Below are positions 16,329-24,652 of a DNA stretch of 64,000 bases, piece after piece. The stretch is taken from positions 1-64,000 of the forward strand of contig JAEMSV010000009.1 in the NCBI GenBank assembly GCA_016462625.1. Reading direction: 5' to 3'. Source of the DNA: Solirubrobacteraceae bacterium. Its GTDB lineage: Bacteria > Actinomycetota > Thermoleophilia > Solirubrobacterales > Solirubrobacteraceae. Both the position numbers and the translations under genes were made by a program. Every line of letters begins with the position of its first letter. The first letter of the stretch is position 1. The notes beneath the pieces are model-generated. The model was not told where the DNA came from, did not search any database, and saw only the letters and a list, made by a program, of their open reading frames with translations.

Positions 16329-16958
16329 ATGATCGTGACCACTGCGCTGCCGCTCGCGACGCCCCGCGCCACCCACCGGGCCGTGGTCGTCAGCGACAGC
16401 GAGCTGCTCTGCACCGGCCTGCGCGAAGCCGTGGGCGACACGCTCGAGATCGTCGCCGACGTCCCCGATCTCGCGCGCGCCGAGGCCGCGGTCCAGACCG
16501 CGCACGCCCACGTCGTCATCGCCGCGCCGACCGACGGCGGGGACGATGCGCACTTCGCGGGGCTTGCGGGCCTCGACGGAGACCGGCGGGTGCTGCTGCT
16601 CCTCCCTCCTGCGGGCTTCCGCATCCACGCGTCATCGCTGCGCCGCCGCCACGACTTCGCCTGCCTGCCGCTGAACGCGGACGGGCCGTCGATCCGCCGC
16701 GCGATCGGCGGGCTCCTGTCCAGTGGCTCGGAGGTCACGCTTGAGCACGTGGTCTCCGGGGGCCGCGGGACGCTGACACCGCGCGAGCAGGAGGTCCTCA
16801 GCGAGCTCGCGCGGGGCCTGACGAACCGCCAGATCGCCGAGCGCCTGTGGGTCTCTCAGGACACCGTGAAGTCCCACCTGCGCCGGGTGTTCCGCAAGCT
16901 CGAGGTGGCGACGCGCACCGAGGCGGTCGCGGCCTACCTCGCCGAGCTGCGGGCCTAG
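16329..16958 (+). CDS. LuxR/NarL-type regulator with degenerate receiver domain
   Basis: 209 residues. The C-terminal GerE/LuxR helix-turn-helix (residues ~150-206: LTPREQEVLSELARGLTNRQIAERLWVSQDTVKSHLRRVFRKL) is canonical. The N-terminal ~120 residues have the alternating strand/helix layout of a receiver, but the acidic pair is reduced to SDS and the phosphorylation site reads VVIAAPTDGG with no aspartate. The conserved Lys is also not evident. It is therefore probably an atypical, phosphorylation-independent regulator. Four bases downstream of the methyltransferase; likely controls this locus. Confidence 0.85.
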   Translation: MIVTTALPLATPRATHRAVVVSDSELLCTGLREAVGDTLEIVADVPDLARAEAAVQTAHAHVVIAAPTDGGDDAHFAGLAGLDGDRRVLLLLPPAGFRIHASSLRRRHDFACLPLNADGPSIRRAIGGLLSSGSEVTLEHVVSGGRGTLTPREQEVLSELARGLTNRQIAERLWVSQDTVKSHLRRVFRKLEVATRTEAVAAYLAELRA

Positions 16959-17176
16959 AGCAGCGAGTCCTGGCCCGGCAGCGGCTCGCTGGCCGCAGCC
17001 CGGGCACGGCGCTCGAGCTCGGCCGCTGCCTGCGAGGCGACGGCGGCGCAGTCCTCCACGACCGTTGCGGCGGCATCGGAGCTCAGGTCGCCCGAGCGCA
17101 GCTGCTCGGCGGCGCGCTCCAGGCGCTCGACGAGCGGGTCGAGGGCGGCGCTGGGATCGTCGGTGAGGTCAGACAT
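16955..17176 (-). CDS. Small coiled protein, exonuclease VII small subunit-like
   Basis: 73 residues: SAALDPLVERLERAAEQLRSGDLSSDAAATVVEDCAAVASQAAAELERRARAA resembles XseB (LexIVexLexGelsLeeslelfeeG...C...L) in spacing, but the central Gly is replaced and no xseA is present in the window. It overlaps nusB by 8 bp and ends 4 bp into the LuxR gene (tail to tail). Could alternatively be an unrelated two-helix protein. Confidence 0.6.
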   Translation of the reverse strand: MSDLTDDPSAALDPLVERLERAAEQLRSGDLSSDAAATVVEDCAAVASQAAAELERRARAAASEPLPGQDSLL

Positions 17177-17585
17177 CTTGTGCGGAAGTCTCTCGGATCT
17201 CGCGCAGCGCCGCCGCAAGGACACCGTTGACGAACTTTGGCGCATCCGTACCGGAGAAGGTCTTCGCGATCTCGACGGCCTCGTCGATCGCCCCTTCCGG
17301 CGGGATCGGTACGTCACCGGGCGCGGCGTCGGGGTGCACGATCTCGAGGAGGGCGACGCGCATGATCGCGCGCTCGAGCGGCGCGATGCGGTCGATGGTC
17401 CAGCCCTGGGAGTGGCGGGAGATGACGCCGTCGAGATCGTCGGCGTAGTCCTGCGTCGCATGCGCGAGCGCCCGCGTGAACAGCGAGGCGTCGCGCTCGA
17501 AGACATCGTCGAGCTCACGGTTCGTGAGCTGGGCCTGGTACAGGGCGAAGACGGCGGCGCGGCGCTGATCGGTCCGGCGGCTCAC
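17169..17585 (-). CDS. nusB: Transcription antitermination factor NusB
   Basis: 138 residues. Starts at GTG 17585 with SRRTDQRRAAVFALYQAQL, the typical NusB opening. Conserved blocks include WTIDRIAPLERAIMRVALLEI and the C-terminal DEAVEIAKTFSGTDAPKFVNGVLAAALRE. NusB binds rRNA boxA with NusE in antitermination complexes. Its start codon shares one base with the efp stop (TAGTG), so it is coupled to efp. efp-nusB is a standard actinobacterial pair. Confidence 0.95.
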   Translation of the reverse strand: MSRRTDQRRAAVFALYQAQLTNRELDDVFERDASLFTRALAHATQDYADDLDGVISRHSQGWTIDRIAPLERAIMRVALLEIVHPDAAPGDVPIPPEGAIDEAVEIAKTFSGTDAPKFVNGVLAAALREIRETSAQDV

Positions 17586-18145
17586 TACGCGCGCGACATG
17601 TATTCGCCCGACGCCGTCTGGACCTTGACGCGGTCGCCGATGTTCACGAAGAGCGGAACCTGGATGGTGGCCCCGGTCTCGAGCGTCGCCGGCTTGTTGC
17701 CGCCCCCCGACGCCGTGTCCCCGCGCAGCCCGGGCTCGGTCTGCGTGACCTCGAGCTCGACCGACGAAGCCAGCTGCAGGTCGGAGGGCTGACCGTCGAT
17801 GAACAGGACGTCCACCTCGTCGCTGGCCTTCGTCCACCGCAGCGCGTCCTTCAGCACGGTCTCGGGGATCGCCATCTGCTCGAACGTGTCCGTGTCCATG
17901 AAGTGCGCGTCCTCGCCGTCGGCGTAGAGGAACTGCATCTTGCGCGCCTCCGTGCGGACCGAGCGGAACTTCTCCCCGGCCCTGAACGTCTTGTCGATGA
18001 CGTTCCCATCGGTCGAGCGACGAAGCTTCGTGCGCACGAAGGCGGGGCCCTTGCCCGGCTTGACGTGCTGAAACTCGACCACCTTGTAGATGGTCCCGTC
18101 GACTTCGATGTGATTGCCGTTCTTGAGCTGGTTCGTGCTGATCAT
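17585..18145 (-). CDS. efp: Elongation factor P
   Basis: Rescues ribosomes stalled on polyproline (relevant here: MltG and several pilus proteins in this window are proline-rich). 186 residues, full length, starts MISTNQLKNGNHIEVDG. Domain I loop FQHVKPGKGPAFVRTKLR carries Lys at the tip, so a lysine-type EF-P. C-terminal OB domains include LETGATIQVPLFVNIGDRVKVQTASGEY. Divergent from the GT87-like gene with 81 bp between. Confidence 0.97.
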   Translation of the reverse strand: MISTNQLKNGNHIEVDGTIYKVVEFQHVKPGKGPAFVRTKLRRSTDGNVIDKTFRAGEKFRSVRTEARKMQFLYADGEDAHFMDTDTFEQMAIPETVLKDALRWTKASDEVDVLFIDGQPSDLQLASSVELEVTQTEPGLRGDTASGGGNKPATLETGATIQVPLFVNIGDRVKVQTASGEYMSRA

Positions 18146-18226
18146 GCCGGGACGGAGGCTACTTGCATCGGGCGTCGCTCCGCCCCGGCGCTCAAGCGCG
18201 GGGGCCCACGACCGATCTCCGAGGTG

Positions 18227-19435
18227 ATGGGCAACCGCCGCACCCTCGCCCTGCTCGCCGTCGGCATGGTCACGACGACGCTGCTGGCCGCCGTCGGCCT
18301 CGACGAGGTCCGCGTGACCGACTACCAGCATGAGGCCCGGCCTGCGTACGATGCCCTGATCGCCGGGGATGTCTCGGGCTTCTTCGCCCACCTTCCGGCG
18401 TATGCGGGCACCCTGCTCCTGCACGCCCCGGTGGCGCTGCTCGCGGGGTCGCTCGGCGGTAGCGCGCAGGTCGTGTTCACCGCGGTCGCGGTGCCGGCCC
18501 TGATCGGACTGCTCGCCCTCTCCGTCTGGCTCGCCACCACCGTCCCCGGCCGTGGCGGCTGGGTCGTACTCGGCGTCGCGACGCTGAACCCCATCGCCTA
18601 TCAGGCGCTCGACTACGGCCACCCGGAGGAGATCCTCGTCGGTGTGCTGAGCGTCGCGGCGGTCCTGGTCGCCCAGCGGGAGCGGCCCGTCCTCGCGGGC
18701 GTCATGCTCGGGCTCGCCATCGTCGCCAAACCCTGGGCGCTGCTGGCCGTCGGCCCGGTGCTCCTCGCGCTCCCGCGCGGGCAGGTCCGCGCACTGCTCG
18801 CCACCGGCGCGATCGGCGTCGTCTTCACCCTGCCGGTCCTGCTCTTCGGCGGCACCGCCACGCGGATCGCGCCGCACACCGGCACGGTCTTCCATCCCTG
18901 GCAGCTGTGGTGGTTCTTCGGCGACGGCGGCAGCCCGGCCAACGGCATCGAGGGCTACCGCGACGCGCCGGCGTGGATCGTGAGCCTCACCCACCCGCTC
19001 ATCGTGCTCCTCGGGTTCGCCCTCTCCGCGGTGTGGGCCCGGCGCGGGCGCGATCGCACCGATGCCGTCGGGCTCCTGGCCTTCCTCCTGCTGATGCGCT
19101 GCGTCCTGGACCCCTGGAACAACCCGTACTACGAGCTGCCGTTCCTGCTCGCCCTGCTGGCCTGGGAGTGTGCGCGCGGGGCACGCTTCCCGTTCGCGAC
19201 GGTGACGCTGACGCTCCTGGCGTGGCTGACGTTCGTCACCGCGCCCAAGTACGTCCTTCCCGACGTCTACTGCGCGCTGTTCCTGGCATGGTCGCTGCCG
19301 ACCCTGCTCACCATCGGCGCGCTCGTCTACGCACCCGACCGCACGCGCGCGCTGTTCGCCCGGCTGCGCGAGCGGCTGCCCGACGGCGACACGAAGCTCA
19401 CGCTACGACGGTCAGCGCCTTCGACAGGCCGCTGA
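18227..19435 (+). CDS. Polytopic membrane protein, GT87-like (DUF2029) glycosyltransferase candidate
   Basis: 402 residues with about ten hydrophobic segments. Features consistent with GT-C mannosyltransferases: an early extracytoplasmic acidic patch (GLDEVRVTDYQHEARPAYDALIAGD) after the first helix, YGHPEEILVGVLSVAAVLVAQRERPVLAGVMLGLAIVAKPWALL, and DPWNNPYYELPFLLALLAWE. Such enzymes transfer sugars from polyprenyl-phosphate donors in cell-envelope synthesis. The donor-binding residues cannot be assigned by eye. Its end overlaps the convergent Xaa-Pro peptidase by 38 bp. Confidence 0.7.
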   Translation: MGNRRTLALLAVGMVTTTLLAAVGLDEVRVTDYQHEARPAYDALIAGDVSGFFAHLPAYAGTLLLHAPVALLAGSLGGSAQVVFTAVAVPALIGLLALSVWLATTVPGRGGWVVLGVATLNPIAYQALDYGHPEEILVGVLSVAAVLVAQRERPVLAGVMLGLAIVAKPWALLAVGPVLLALPRGQVRALLATGAIGVVFTLPVLLFGGTATRIAPHTGTVFHPWQLWWFFGDGGSPANGIEGYRDAPAWIVSLTHPLIVLLGFALSAVWARRGRDRTDAVGLLAFLLLMRCVLDPWNNPYYELPFLLALLAWECARGARFPFATVTLTLLAWLTFVTAPKYVLPDVYCALFLAWSLPTLLTIGALVYAPDRTRALFARLRERLPDGDTKLTLRRSAPSTGR

Positions 19436-20477
19436 GCACGTCGGCGCCGTCCGCGGTGACGACGACCAGGTCCTCGATCCGCACCCCGACCGCGCCCGGC
19501 AGGTAGACGCCGGGCTCGACGGTGACGACGTGCCCGGGCTCCAGCGGGGTCTCCCCGAGCTTCGAGAGCCGCGGGCCCTCGTGGACCTCCATCCCGACCC
19601 CGTGCCCGAGACCGTGACCGAAGTGCTCGGAGTGGCCGGCGTCGTCGATGATCGTGCGTGCGACGGCATCGACCTCGCGGCCGGTCGGGCCGGGCCGCAC
19701 GGCGGCGAGCGCCGCCTCCTGCGCGCGCAGCACCAGCTCGTAGACCTCGCGGTCGCGACCGTCCAGCTCGCCCGTCGCGACGGTGCGCGTGCAGTCCGAC
19801 GCATAGCCGTCCATCTGCGCCCCCCAGTCGACGACGACCAGGGTGTTCGGCGGGATCGCGACGTCGCGCGGCTCGGCGTGCGGCAGCGCGCCGTGCGGGC
19901 CGGCCGCGATGATCGGCGCGAACGAGACGCCCTCCGCGCCACGCCGGCGCATCGCGATCTCCAGGTCCAGGGCGATGGCGCGCTCGGTCTTGCCCACGAT
20001 GCCGCCCTCGAGGATGACCTCGGTGAACGCCGCGTCGGCGACCTCGGCGGCCGCGCGGATCCGCGCGATCTCGTCGGGATCCTTGGTGGCGCGGAGCTCC
20101 TCGACCAACCCGCCGGCCGCCACGAGCTCGACGTCGGCGGGCAGCTTCTCCGCCAGGCGCGCGTGCTGCTTGACGGTCAGGTGGGCGTCGTCGAACCCGA
20201 GCCGAAGCGGGCCCGCACCCGCCAGCTCCTCGGCCGCGCGGACGAGCAGCTCGGGCGCGATGCGGTGTTCCCACCCGCCGCCGACCTGATCGGCCGCCTG
20301 GGTGAGGTAGCGGAAGTCCGTGATGAACACGCGGCGCCCCGCTCCGACGAGCGCCGCGGCGTTGCTGCCGGTGAAGCCGCAGAGCCACCGGACGTTCACG
20401 AGGTTCGAGACGAAGAGGACATCGACGCCCGCGTCCTCGAGCGTCGCCTCGAGCCGGTCGGCGCGGGTTGCGGTCAC
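19398..20477 (-). CDS. Xaa-Pro aminopeptidase/dipeptidase (M24B)
   Basis: 359 residues. N-terminal creatinase-like domain (VDVLFVSNLVNVRWLCGFTGSNAAALV), then the pita-bread peptidase domain. All five metal ligands are visible: VVDWGAQMDGYASD (two Asp), FGHGLGHGVGMEVHEGP (His), TVEPGVYLP (Glu) and VRIEDLVVV (Glu). Cleaves peptides next to proline in the cytosol. GTG 20477 overlaps the aroQ stop by four bases; the aroQ-pepQ-efp order is frequent in Gram-positives, here interrupted by the GT87-like gene. Confidence 0.93.
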   Translation of the reverse strand: MTATRADRLEATLEDAGVDVLFVSNLVNVRWLCGFTGSNAAALVGAGRRVFITDFRYLTQAADQVGGGWEHRIAPELLVRAAEELAGAGPLRLGFDDAHLTVKQHARLAEKLPADVELVAAGGLVEELRATKDPDEIARIRAAAEVADAAFTEVILEGGIVGKTERAIALDLEIAMRRRGAEGVSFAPIIAAGPHGALPHAEPRDVAIPPNTLVVVDWGAQMDGYASDCTRTVATGELDGRDREVYELVLRAQEAALAAVRPGPTGREVDAVARTIIDDAGHSEHFGHGLGHGVGMEVHEGPRLSKLGETPLEPGHVVTVEPGVYLPGAVGVRIEDLVVVTADGADVLSGLSKALTVVA

Positions 20478-20926
20478 GTCGTCTTCTCCAAGTGGTCGCG
20501 CAGCAGGGTGAGCGCCTCGTGATACCCGTCGGGGCCCTTGCCCTTCACCGTCGCGAAGCAGAGCTCGCGCACGACCGAGACGTGGCGCCATTCCTCGCGC
20601 GTCTCGGGGTCGGAGAGGTGGATCTCCACGGTCGGGAGCGCAGCGATCTCCAGCGCGTCACGAATCGACCACGCGTAGTGCGTCCACGCGCCCGGGTTGA
20701 TGAGGATGCCGTCGGCGATCCCCTCCAGCCCGTGCAGGTGCTCGATGAGCTCGGACTCGTCGTTGCTCTGGAAGAACGACACCTTCAGCCCCAGCTCTGA
20801 CGCGGAGCGCGAGATGCCCTGTTCGAGCTGGGTGAACGTGATGTCGCCGTAGATCGCCGCGGGACGACGGCCCAGCTGGTCCAGGTTCACGCCGTGGATG
20901 ACGGCGATCCGGTTGTGGCCGGTCAC
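20474..20926 (-). CDS. aroQ: 3-dehydroquinate dehydratase, type II
   Basis: Third step of the shikimate pathway. 150 residues. Signature HGVNLDQLGRRPAAIYGDIT (the Tyr is the catalytic base; family usually reads NLNxLGxR), INPGAWTHYAWSIRDAL and VEIHLSDPETREEWRHVS. The N-L-D instead of N-L-N is a small deviation. GTGA overlaps at both ends couple it to aroKB and the peptidase. Confidence 0.95.
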   Translation of the reverse strand: MTGHNRIAVIHGVNLDQLGRRPAAIYGDITFTQLEQGISRSASELGLKVSFFQSNDESELIEHLHGLEGIADGILINPGAWTHYAWSIRDALEIAALPTVEIHLSDPETREEWRHVSVVRELCFATVKGKGPDGYHEALTLLRDHLEKTT

Positions 20927-22431
20927 GCCGCCAACTCTTGCACGGCCGCCAGCAGATCGGCGGCTGCCACGTGCTGGCCGAACACGACCTCGCCCGGTGC
21001 CCGCACCAGGACGAACGGCGTGTCCTCCCCCATTCGCTTCTTGTCCGCGCGCGTGGCGGCCGCGACGGCCGCCGGGTCGATCGCGGCGTCCATCTCGGTC
21101 GGGAGACCGGCGGCCGCGAGCAGGCCCCCGACCTCCTCGCGCAGCGCGTCCTGGCCCGACAGCCGCAGCGCGGCGAGCAGGCCGAGGGCAACCGCCTCGC
21201 CGTGGCGGTAGCGCGCGTACGCGGTGACGGTCTCGATCGCGTGCCCCACGGTGTGCCCGAGGTTCAGGATCTGGCGCAGGCCCCCGTCGCGTTCGTCGGC
21301 GGCGACCACGCGCAGCTTCGTCCGGGCGCAGGCCAGGACGATCGCCTCGTCGACTTCACCGCCACCCGAGCGCACGCGCTCCCACAGCGACCCTCCCGCG
21401 ATCAGCGCGGTCTTCACGACCTCGGCGTACCCGGCGGCGCGTTCCTCCGCCGGCAGGGTCGCCAGGACGTCGTGGAGCACGTGGACGGCACGCGGCTGGT
21501 GGTAGGCGCCGACGTAGTTCTTGCCTCCGGGGATGTCCACCCCCGTCTTCCCGCCGTAGGCCGAATCGACCTGCGAGACGATCGTCGTCGGGACGTGCAC
21601 GACGTCGATGCCGCGCTGGTAGGACGCGGCCACGAAGCCGGCGAGATCACCGACCACGCCGCCGCCCACCGCGACGACCCGGGTCCGGCGCGTGGCGCCG
21701 CGCGAGGCCAGTGCCCGCCACAGCGCCTCGGCCGTCGCCAGCGTCTTCTGCTCCTCGCCGGCGGGGAAGGTCAGCCGCGGGACCTCCGCGAGCCGCTCGC
21801 CCAGCACCGCGCCGACGACGTGATCGTCGGTGATCAGGACGTCGTCGGGCTGGGTCTCGGGCCACGCCCCGAACCACACCGGGTAGCTCCCCGACGCGGC
21901 CGTCGCCCAGGCCAGCTGCACGCCGTCCTCGGCGCGGCCGAGCTCCTGGAGCGCGGGGAGCGCCTGCACGACGGCCTCTCGGCCGCCCTCGGCGATGAAC
22001 GCATCCGCGACCGACTCGTAGGCGGATTGGCGCTCGGCGTAGAGCGCGGAGAAGCGATCGCGGTCGCGGGCGAGCGGGCGGTTGCCGCCCTGCGCCCGGC
22101 GCCAGGCCGTCTCCTCGGAGACCTCGAGCAGCGCGACCGTGTGTGAGCGCAGCGCGTCACGCACGCGCGCAGACCCGAGCGCGCCACCGCCCAGCGCGAC
22201 CGGCTGTCCGTCGGTCGCGGCGTCGAGCAGCTCCAGGACGACGCGCTCCTCGCGCTCGCGGAAGCCCGTCTCGCCGTCGCGCTCGAACAGGGCGGCGATC
22301 GACGCGCCGGCGTCGCGCTCGATGGCGATGTCGGCGTCGAGCGCCTCGACCCCGAGGCGCGTGGCGGCATCTCGGGCGGCGGACGACTTGCCCGCGCCCA
22401 TGAAGCCTACGAAGACGAGTGCGCGTGCCAC
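20923..22431 (-). CDS. aroKB: Bifunctional shikimate kinase / 3-dehydroquinate synthase
   Basis: 502 residues from GTG 22431. Residues 1-~155 are shikimate kinase: P-loop VGFMGAGKSS, DADIAIERDAGASI, FREREERVV, VALGGGAL. Residues ~165-500 are DHQ synthase: VVAVGGGVVGDLAGFVAASYQRGI, SAYGGKTGVDIPGGKNYVGAYHQP, EVVKTALIAG, NLGHTVGHAIE (zinc His). A single uninterrupted frame joins non-consecutive steps 5 and 2 of the pathway. Separate genes are the norm in actinobacteria; fusions are known elsewhere, such as in Thermotoga. The start overlaps aroC by 25 bp. Confidence 0.95.
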   Translation of the reverse strand: MARALVFVGFMGAGKSSAARDAATRLGVEALDADIAIERDAGASIAALFERDGETGFREREERVVLELLDAATDGQPVALGGGALGSARVRDALRSHTVALLEVSEETAWRRAQGGNRPLARDRDRFSALYAERQSAYESVADAFIAEGGREAVVQALPALQELGRAEDGVQLAWATAASGSYPVWFGAWPETQPDDVLITDDHVVGAVLGERLAEVPRLTFPAGEEQKTLATAEALWRALASRGATRRTRVVAVGGGVVGDLAGFVAASYQRGIDVVHVPTTIVSQVDSAYGGKTGVDIPGGKNYVGAYHQPRAVHVLHDVLATLPAEERAAGYAEVVKTALIAGGSLWERVRSGGGEVDEAIVLACARTKLRVVAADERDGGLRQILNLGHTVGHAIETVTAYARYRHGEAVALGLLAALRLSGQDALREEVGGLLAAAGLPTEMDAAIDPAAVAAATRADKKRMGEDTPFVLVRAPGEVVFGQHVAAADLLAAVQELAA

Positions 22432-23579
22432 CCGATGCGCTCGCGGTACCGATCGACCGCGTCTCGCACGTCGTCGATGTGGTCCCCGCCGAACTTGTCG
22501 CGGTACGCGCTGGCGAGCACCAGCGCCACCATCGCCTCGCCGACGACCCCCGCGGCGGGGACCGTGCACGAGTCGGTGCGCTCGCGCAGCGCCTCGGCCG
22601 GCTCGTGCGTGTCGATGTCGACCGAGCGCAGCGGCTTGGTCAGCGTCGGCAGCGGCTTCATCGCGGCGCGCGCGACGAGCGGGTCGCCGTTGCTCATGCC
22701 GCCCTCGATCCCGCCCGCGTGGTTCGTCTCGCGGGTGAACGAGCCGTTCCAGAAGATCTCGTCGTGCGCGGCCGAGCCAGGCGTGGCGCCGAGCGCGAAG
22801 CCGTCGCCGAACTCGACGCCCTTGATCGCGTGGATCGACATGAGCGCCCCGGCGAGCTGACCGTCGAGCCGCTCCGTCCACGACACGTGCGAGCCGATGC
22901 CCGGCACGAGACCGAACGCGAGCACCTCGAACGTGCCACCGATCGACTCGTTCGCCTTGCGCTGCTGATTGATGAACTTCACCATCGCGCGGCTGGCTTC
23001 GGGATCCAGGCAGCGCACGGGGTCGTCGTCGACGCCCTCGAAGTCGTCGAGGACCACCGGCTCGGTGCGCGCCGGCACGAAGACCTCGCCGATCGACACG
23101 ACGTGCGAGCGGATCTCGACGCCGAGCTCACGCAGGAACTGCCGCGCGACGCCGCCGCCCGCCACGCGCGCCGCGGTCTCCCGGGCGCTCGCGCGCTCCA
23201 GGATGTCGCGGACGTCGGTGGTGTTGAACTTCTGCGTTCCGACGAGGTCGGCGTGGCCGGGGCGCGGGAGGTGGACCTCCGGCACGTCGGTCTCCACCGG
23301 CCACGGGTTCATTCGCTCCTCCCAGTTCGCGTAGTCGCGATTGGGGACCTGGAGCGCGATCGGGCCGCCGAGCGTGCGCCCGTGGCGGACCCCCGCGGTG
23401 ACGTCCGCGCGGTCCGTCTCGATCTTCATGCGGCCGCCGCGGCCGTGGCCGAGCTGGCGGCGCGCGAGATCGCGGTCGAGCGCCTCACGGTCGAGCTGCA
23501 GGCCCGCGGGCAGGCCTTCGAGGATGCAGGTGAGGCCGGGCCCGTGGGACTCGCCGGCAGTGGTCATGCGCAGGCTCAT
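22407..23579 (-). CDS. aroC: Chorismate synthase
   Basis: Last step of the shikimate pathway, FMN-dependent. 390 residues. TTAGESHGPGL at the N-terminus, RRQLGHGRGGRM, ERASARETAARVAGGGVARQFL, and GGIEGGMSNGDPLVARAAMKPLPTL. Lead gene of the aroC-aroKB-aroQ run; ATG 23579 lies 29 bp after the end of the pilP-like gene, so it may be co-transcribed with the pilus operon. Confidence 0.97.
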   Translation of the reverse strand: MSLRMTTAGESHGPGLTCILEGLPAGLQLDREALDRDLARRQLGHGRGGRMKIETDRADVTAGVRHGRTLGGPIALQVPNRDYANWEERMNPWPVETDVPEVHLPRPGHADLVGTQKFNTTDVRDILERASARETAARVAGGGVARQFLRELGVEIRSHVVSIGEVFVPARTEPVVLDDFEGVDDDPVRCLDPEASRAMVKFINQQRKANESIGGTFEVLAFGLVPGIGSHVSWTERLDGQLAGALMSIHAIKGVEFGDGFALGATPGSAAHDEIFWNGSFTRETNHAGGIEGGMSNGDPLVARAAMKPLPTLTKPLRSVDIDTHEPAEALRERTDSCTVPAAGVVGEAMVALVLASAYRDKFGGDHIDDVRDAVDRYRERIGWHAHSSS

Positions 23580-23608
23580 TGCCCGCGCCAGTCTAGGACC
23601 CCGCCGGC

Positions 23609-24652
23609 TCAGCCAGCGTTCAGGCCGCCGGCCACCACACGACCCGTGCGATGGACCCGCAGCACGGAAGCGGCGCTCGCCCGGGCGCGCAGCCGCTTGC
23701 GCTGCTTGGTGGTCAGGCGGCGGATCACGCCCTTGCTGTCGTCGAAGCGGTACCCGTCGAGCGTGTCGGCGGCGCCGTCCTTGCGGGCCGTGCGAACGGC
23801 CTTGCGGCCCGCCTTGGCGGCGGACGCCGACGCCTTCGCGTCGCTCGCGCTCACCGTCGCGCCACCCTTGCCGCGCTTCTCGACCGCGACGATGTCCAGC
23901 TGGTACTGCACGACCGCGCCCTCGGCGTTCGTCACGTCGAGGAACTCCGTCTCCCCCTCTTCGAGCTCGAGCGTCTCGCAGTTCGCCGGCGTCGGACGGC
24001 AGGTGCCGTCGCCGACCGCGGCGCCGATCTCCGTTCCGACCATGAACACCGCGGTGCGACCGTTCGAGAGCACGCCGAGGTACACGAACAGCGGATCGCT
24101 GACGGACGGCAGCGGGGTGAGCCGCGGGATGTCCTTGATCGCCGTGGGATCGGCGTCGCTGGGACCGAACCGCAGCGTCACGTCGTATCCGTTCTCGCCA
24201 CTGCCCTTCTTCGCAGGCTTGTCGCTGGTCTTCGAGTCGGAGTCGGTGCTGCCGGAGCTCCCGGAGTCCTTCCCGGTGTCGCTGCCGGTGCCGGTGCCCG
24301 TGCCCGTGCCCGTGCTGGTCCCCGAGTCGGTCGCCGGGCTCTTGCTGGCCGCAGCGGAGGTGTCGGGGGTGGTGCCGGGCTGCCCGGCGACCTTCTCCTC
24401 AGGCGGGTTGAAGAACGGGTTGCGCAGCGAGCCGCGGCGCGGGCCGTCACCCGGATCGGCCGTCACGACGACGGCCTCGCGCAAGCCCTTGGCCGCCGCG
24501 GCGGACGCGACCGGCGAATCGGTCGCCGGGTCGGCGCCGCCGCCCCGCGCGAGCACGATCGGCGCGGCGACGATCGCCACGAGGAACGCGAGCGCGAACG
24601 GCCACAGCCGCTTGTCGACCAGGTCCTGGAACAGTCCTCGCAGCCAAGTCAC
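23609..24652 (-). CDS. PilP-position pilus assembly protein with low-complexity linker
   Basis: 347 residues. One membrane helix (residues ~17-35), a Ser/Thr/Gly/Asp-rich linker (STGTGTGTGTGSDTG..., residues ~95-150), then a periplasm-facing domain (YDVTLRFGPSDADPT...SDPLFVYLGVLSNGRTAVFMVGTE). It lies directly after pilO (GTGA overlap), the position PilP holds in Gram-negative pilMNOP operons; I see no convincing sequence similarity to PilP. The linker is encoded by a short hexanucleotide repeat (around 24283-24330), so its length could vary by slippage without frameshift. Confidence 0.7.
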   Translation of the reverse strand: MTWLRGLFQDLVDKRLWPFALAFLVAIVAAPIVLARGGGADPATDSPVASAAAAKGLREAVVVTADPGDGPRRGSLRNPFFNPPEEKVAGQPGTTPDTSAAASKSPATDSGTSTGTGTGTGTGSDTGKDSGSSGSTDSDSKTSDKPAKKGSGENGYDVTLRFGPSDADPTAIKDIPRLTPLPSVSDPLFVYLGVLSNGRTAVFMVGTEIGAAVGDGTCRPTPANCETLELEEGETEFLDVTNAEGAVVQYQLDIVAVEKRGKGGATVSASDAKASASAAKAGRKAVRTARKDGAADTLDGYRFDDSKGVIRRLTTKQRKRLRARASAASVLRVHRTGRVVAGGLNAG

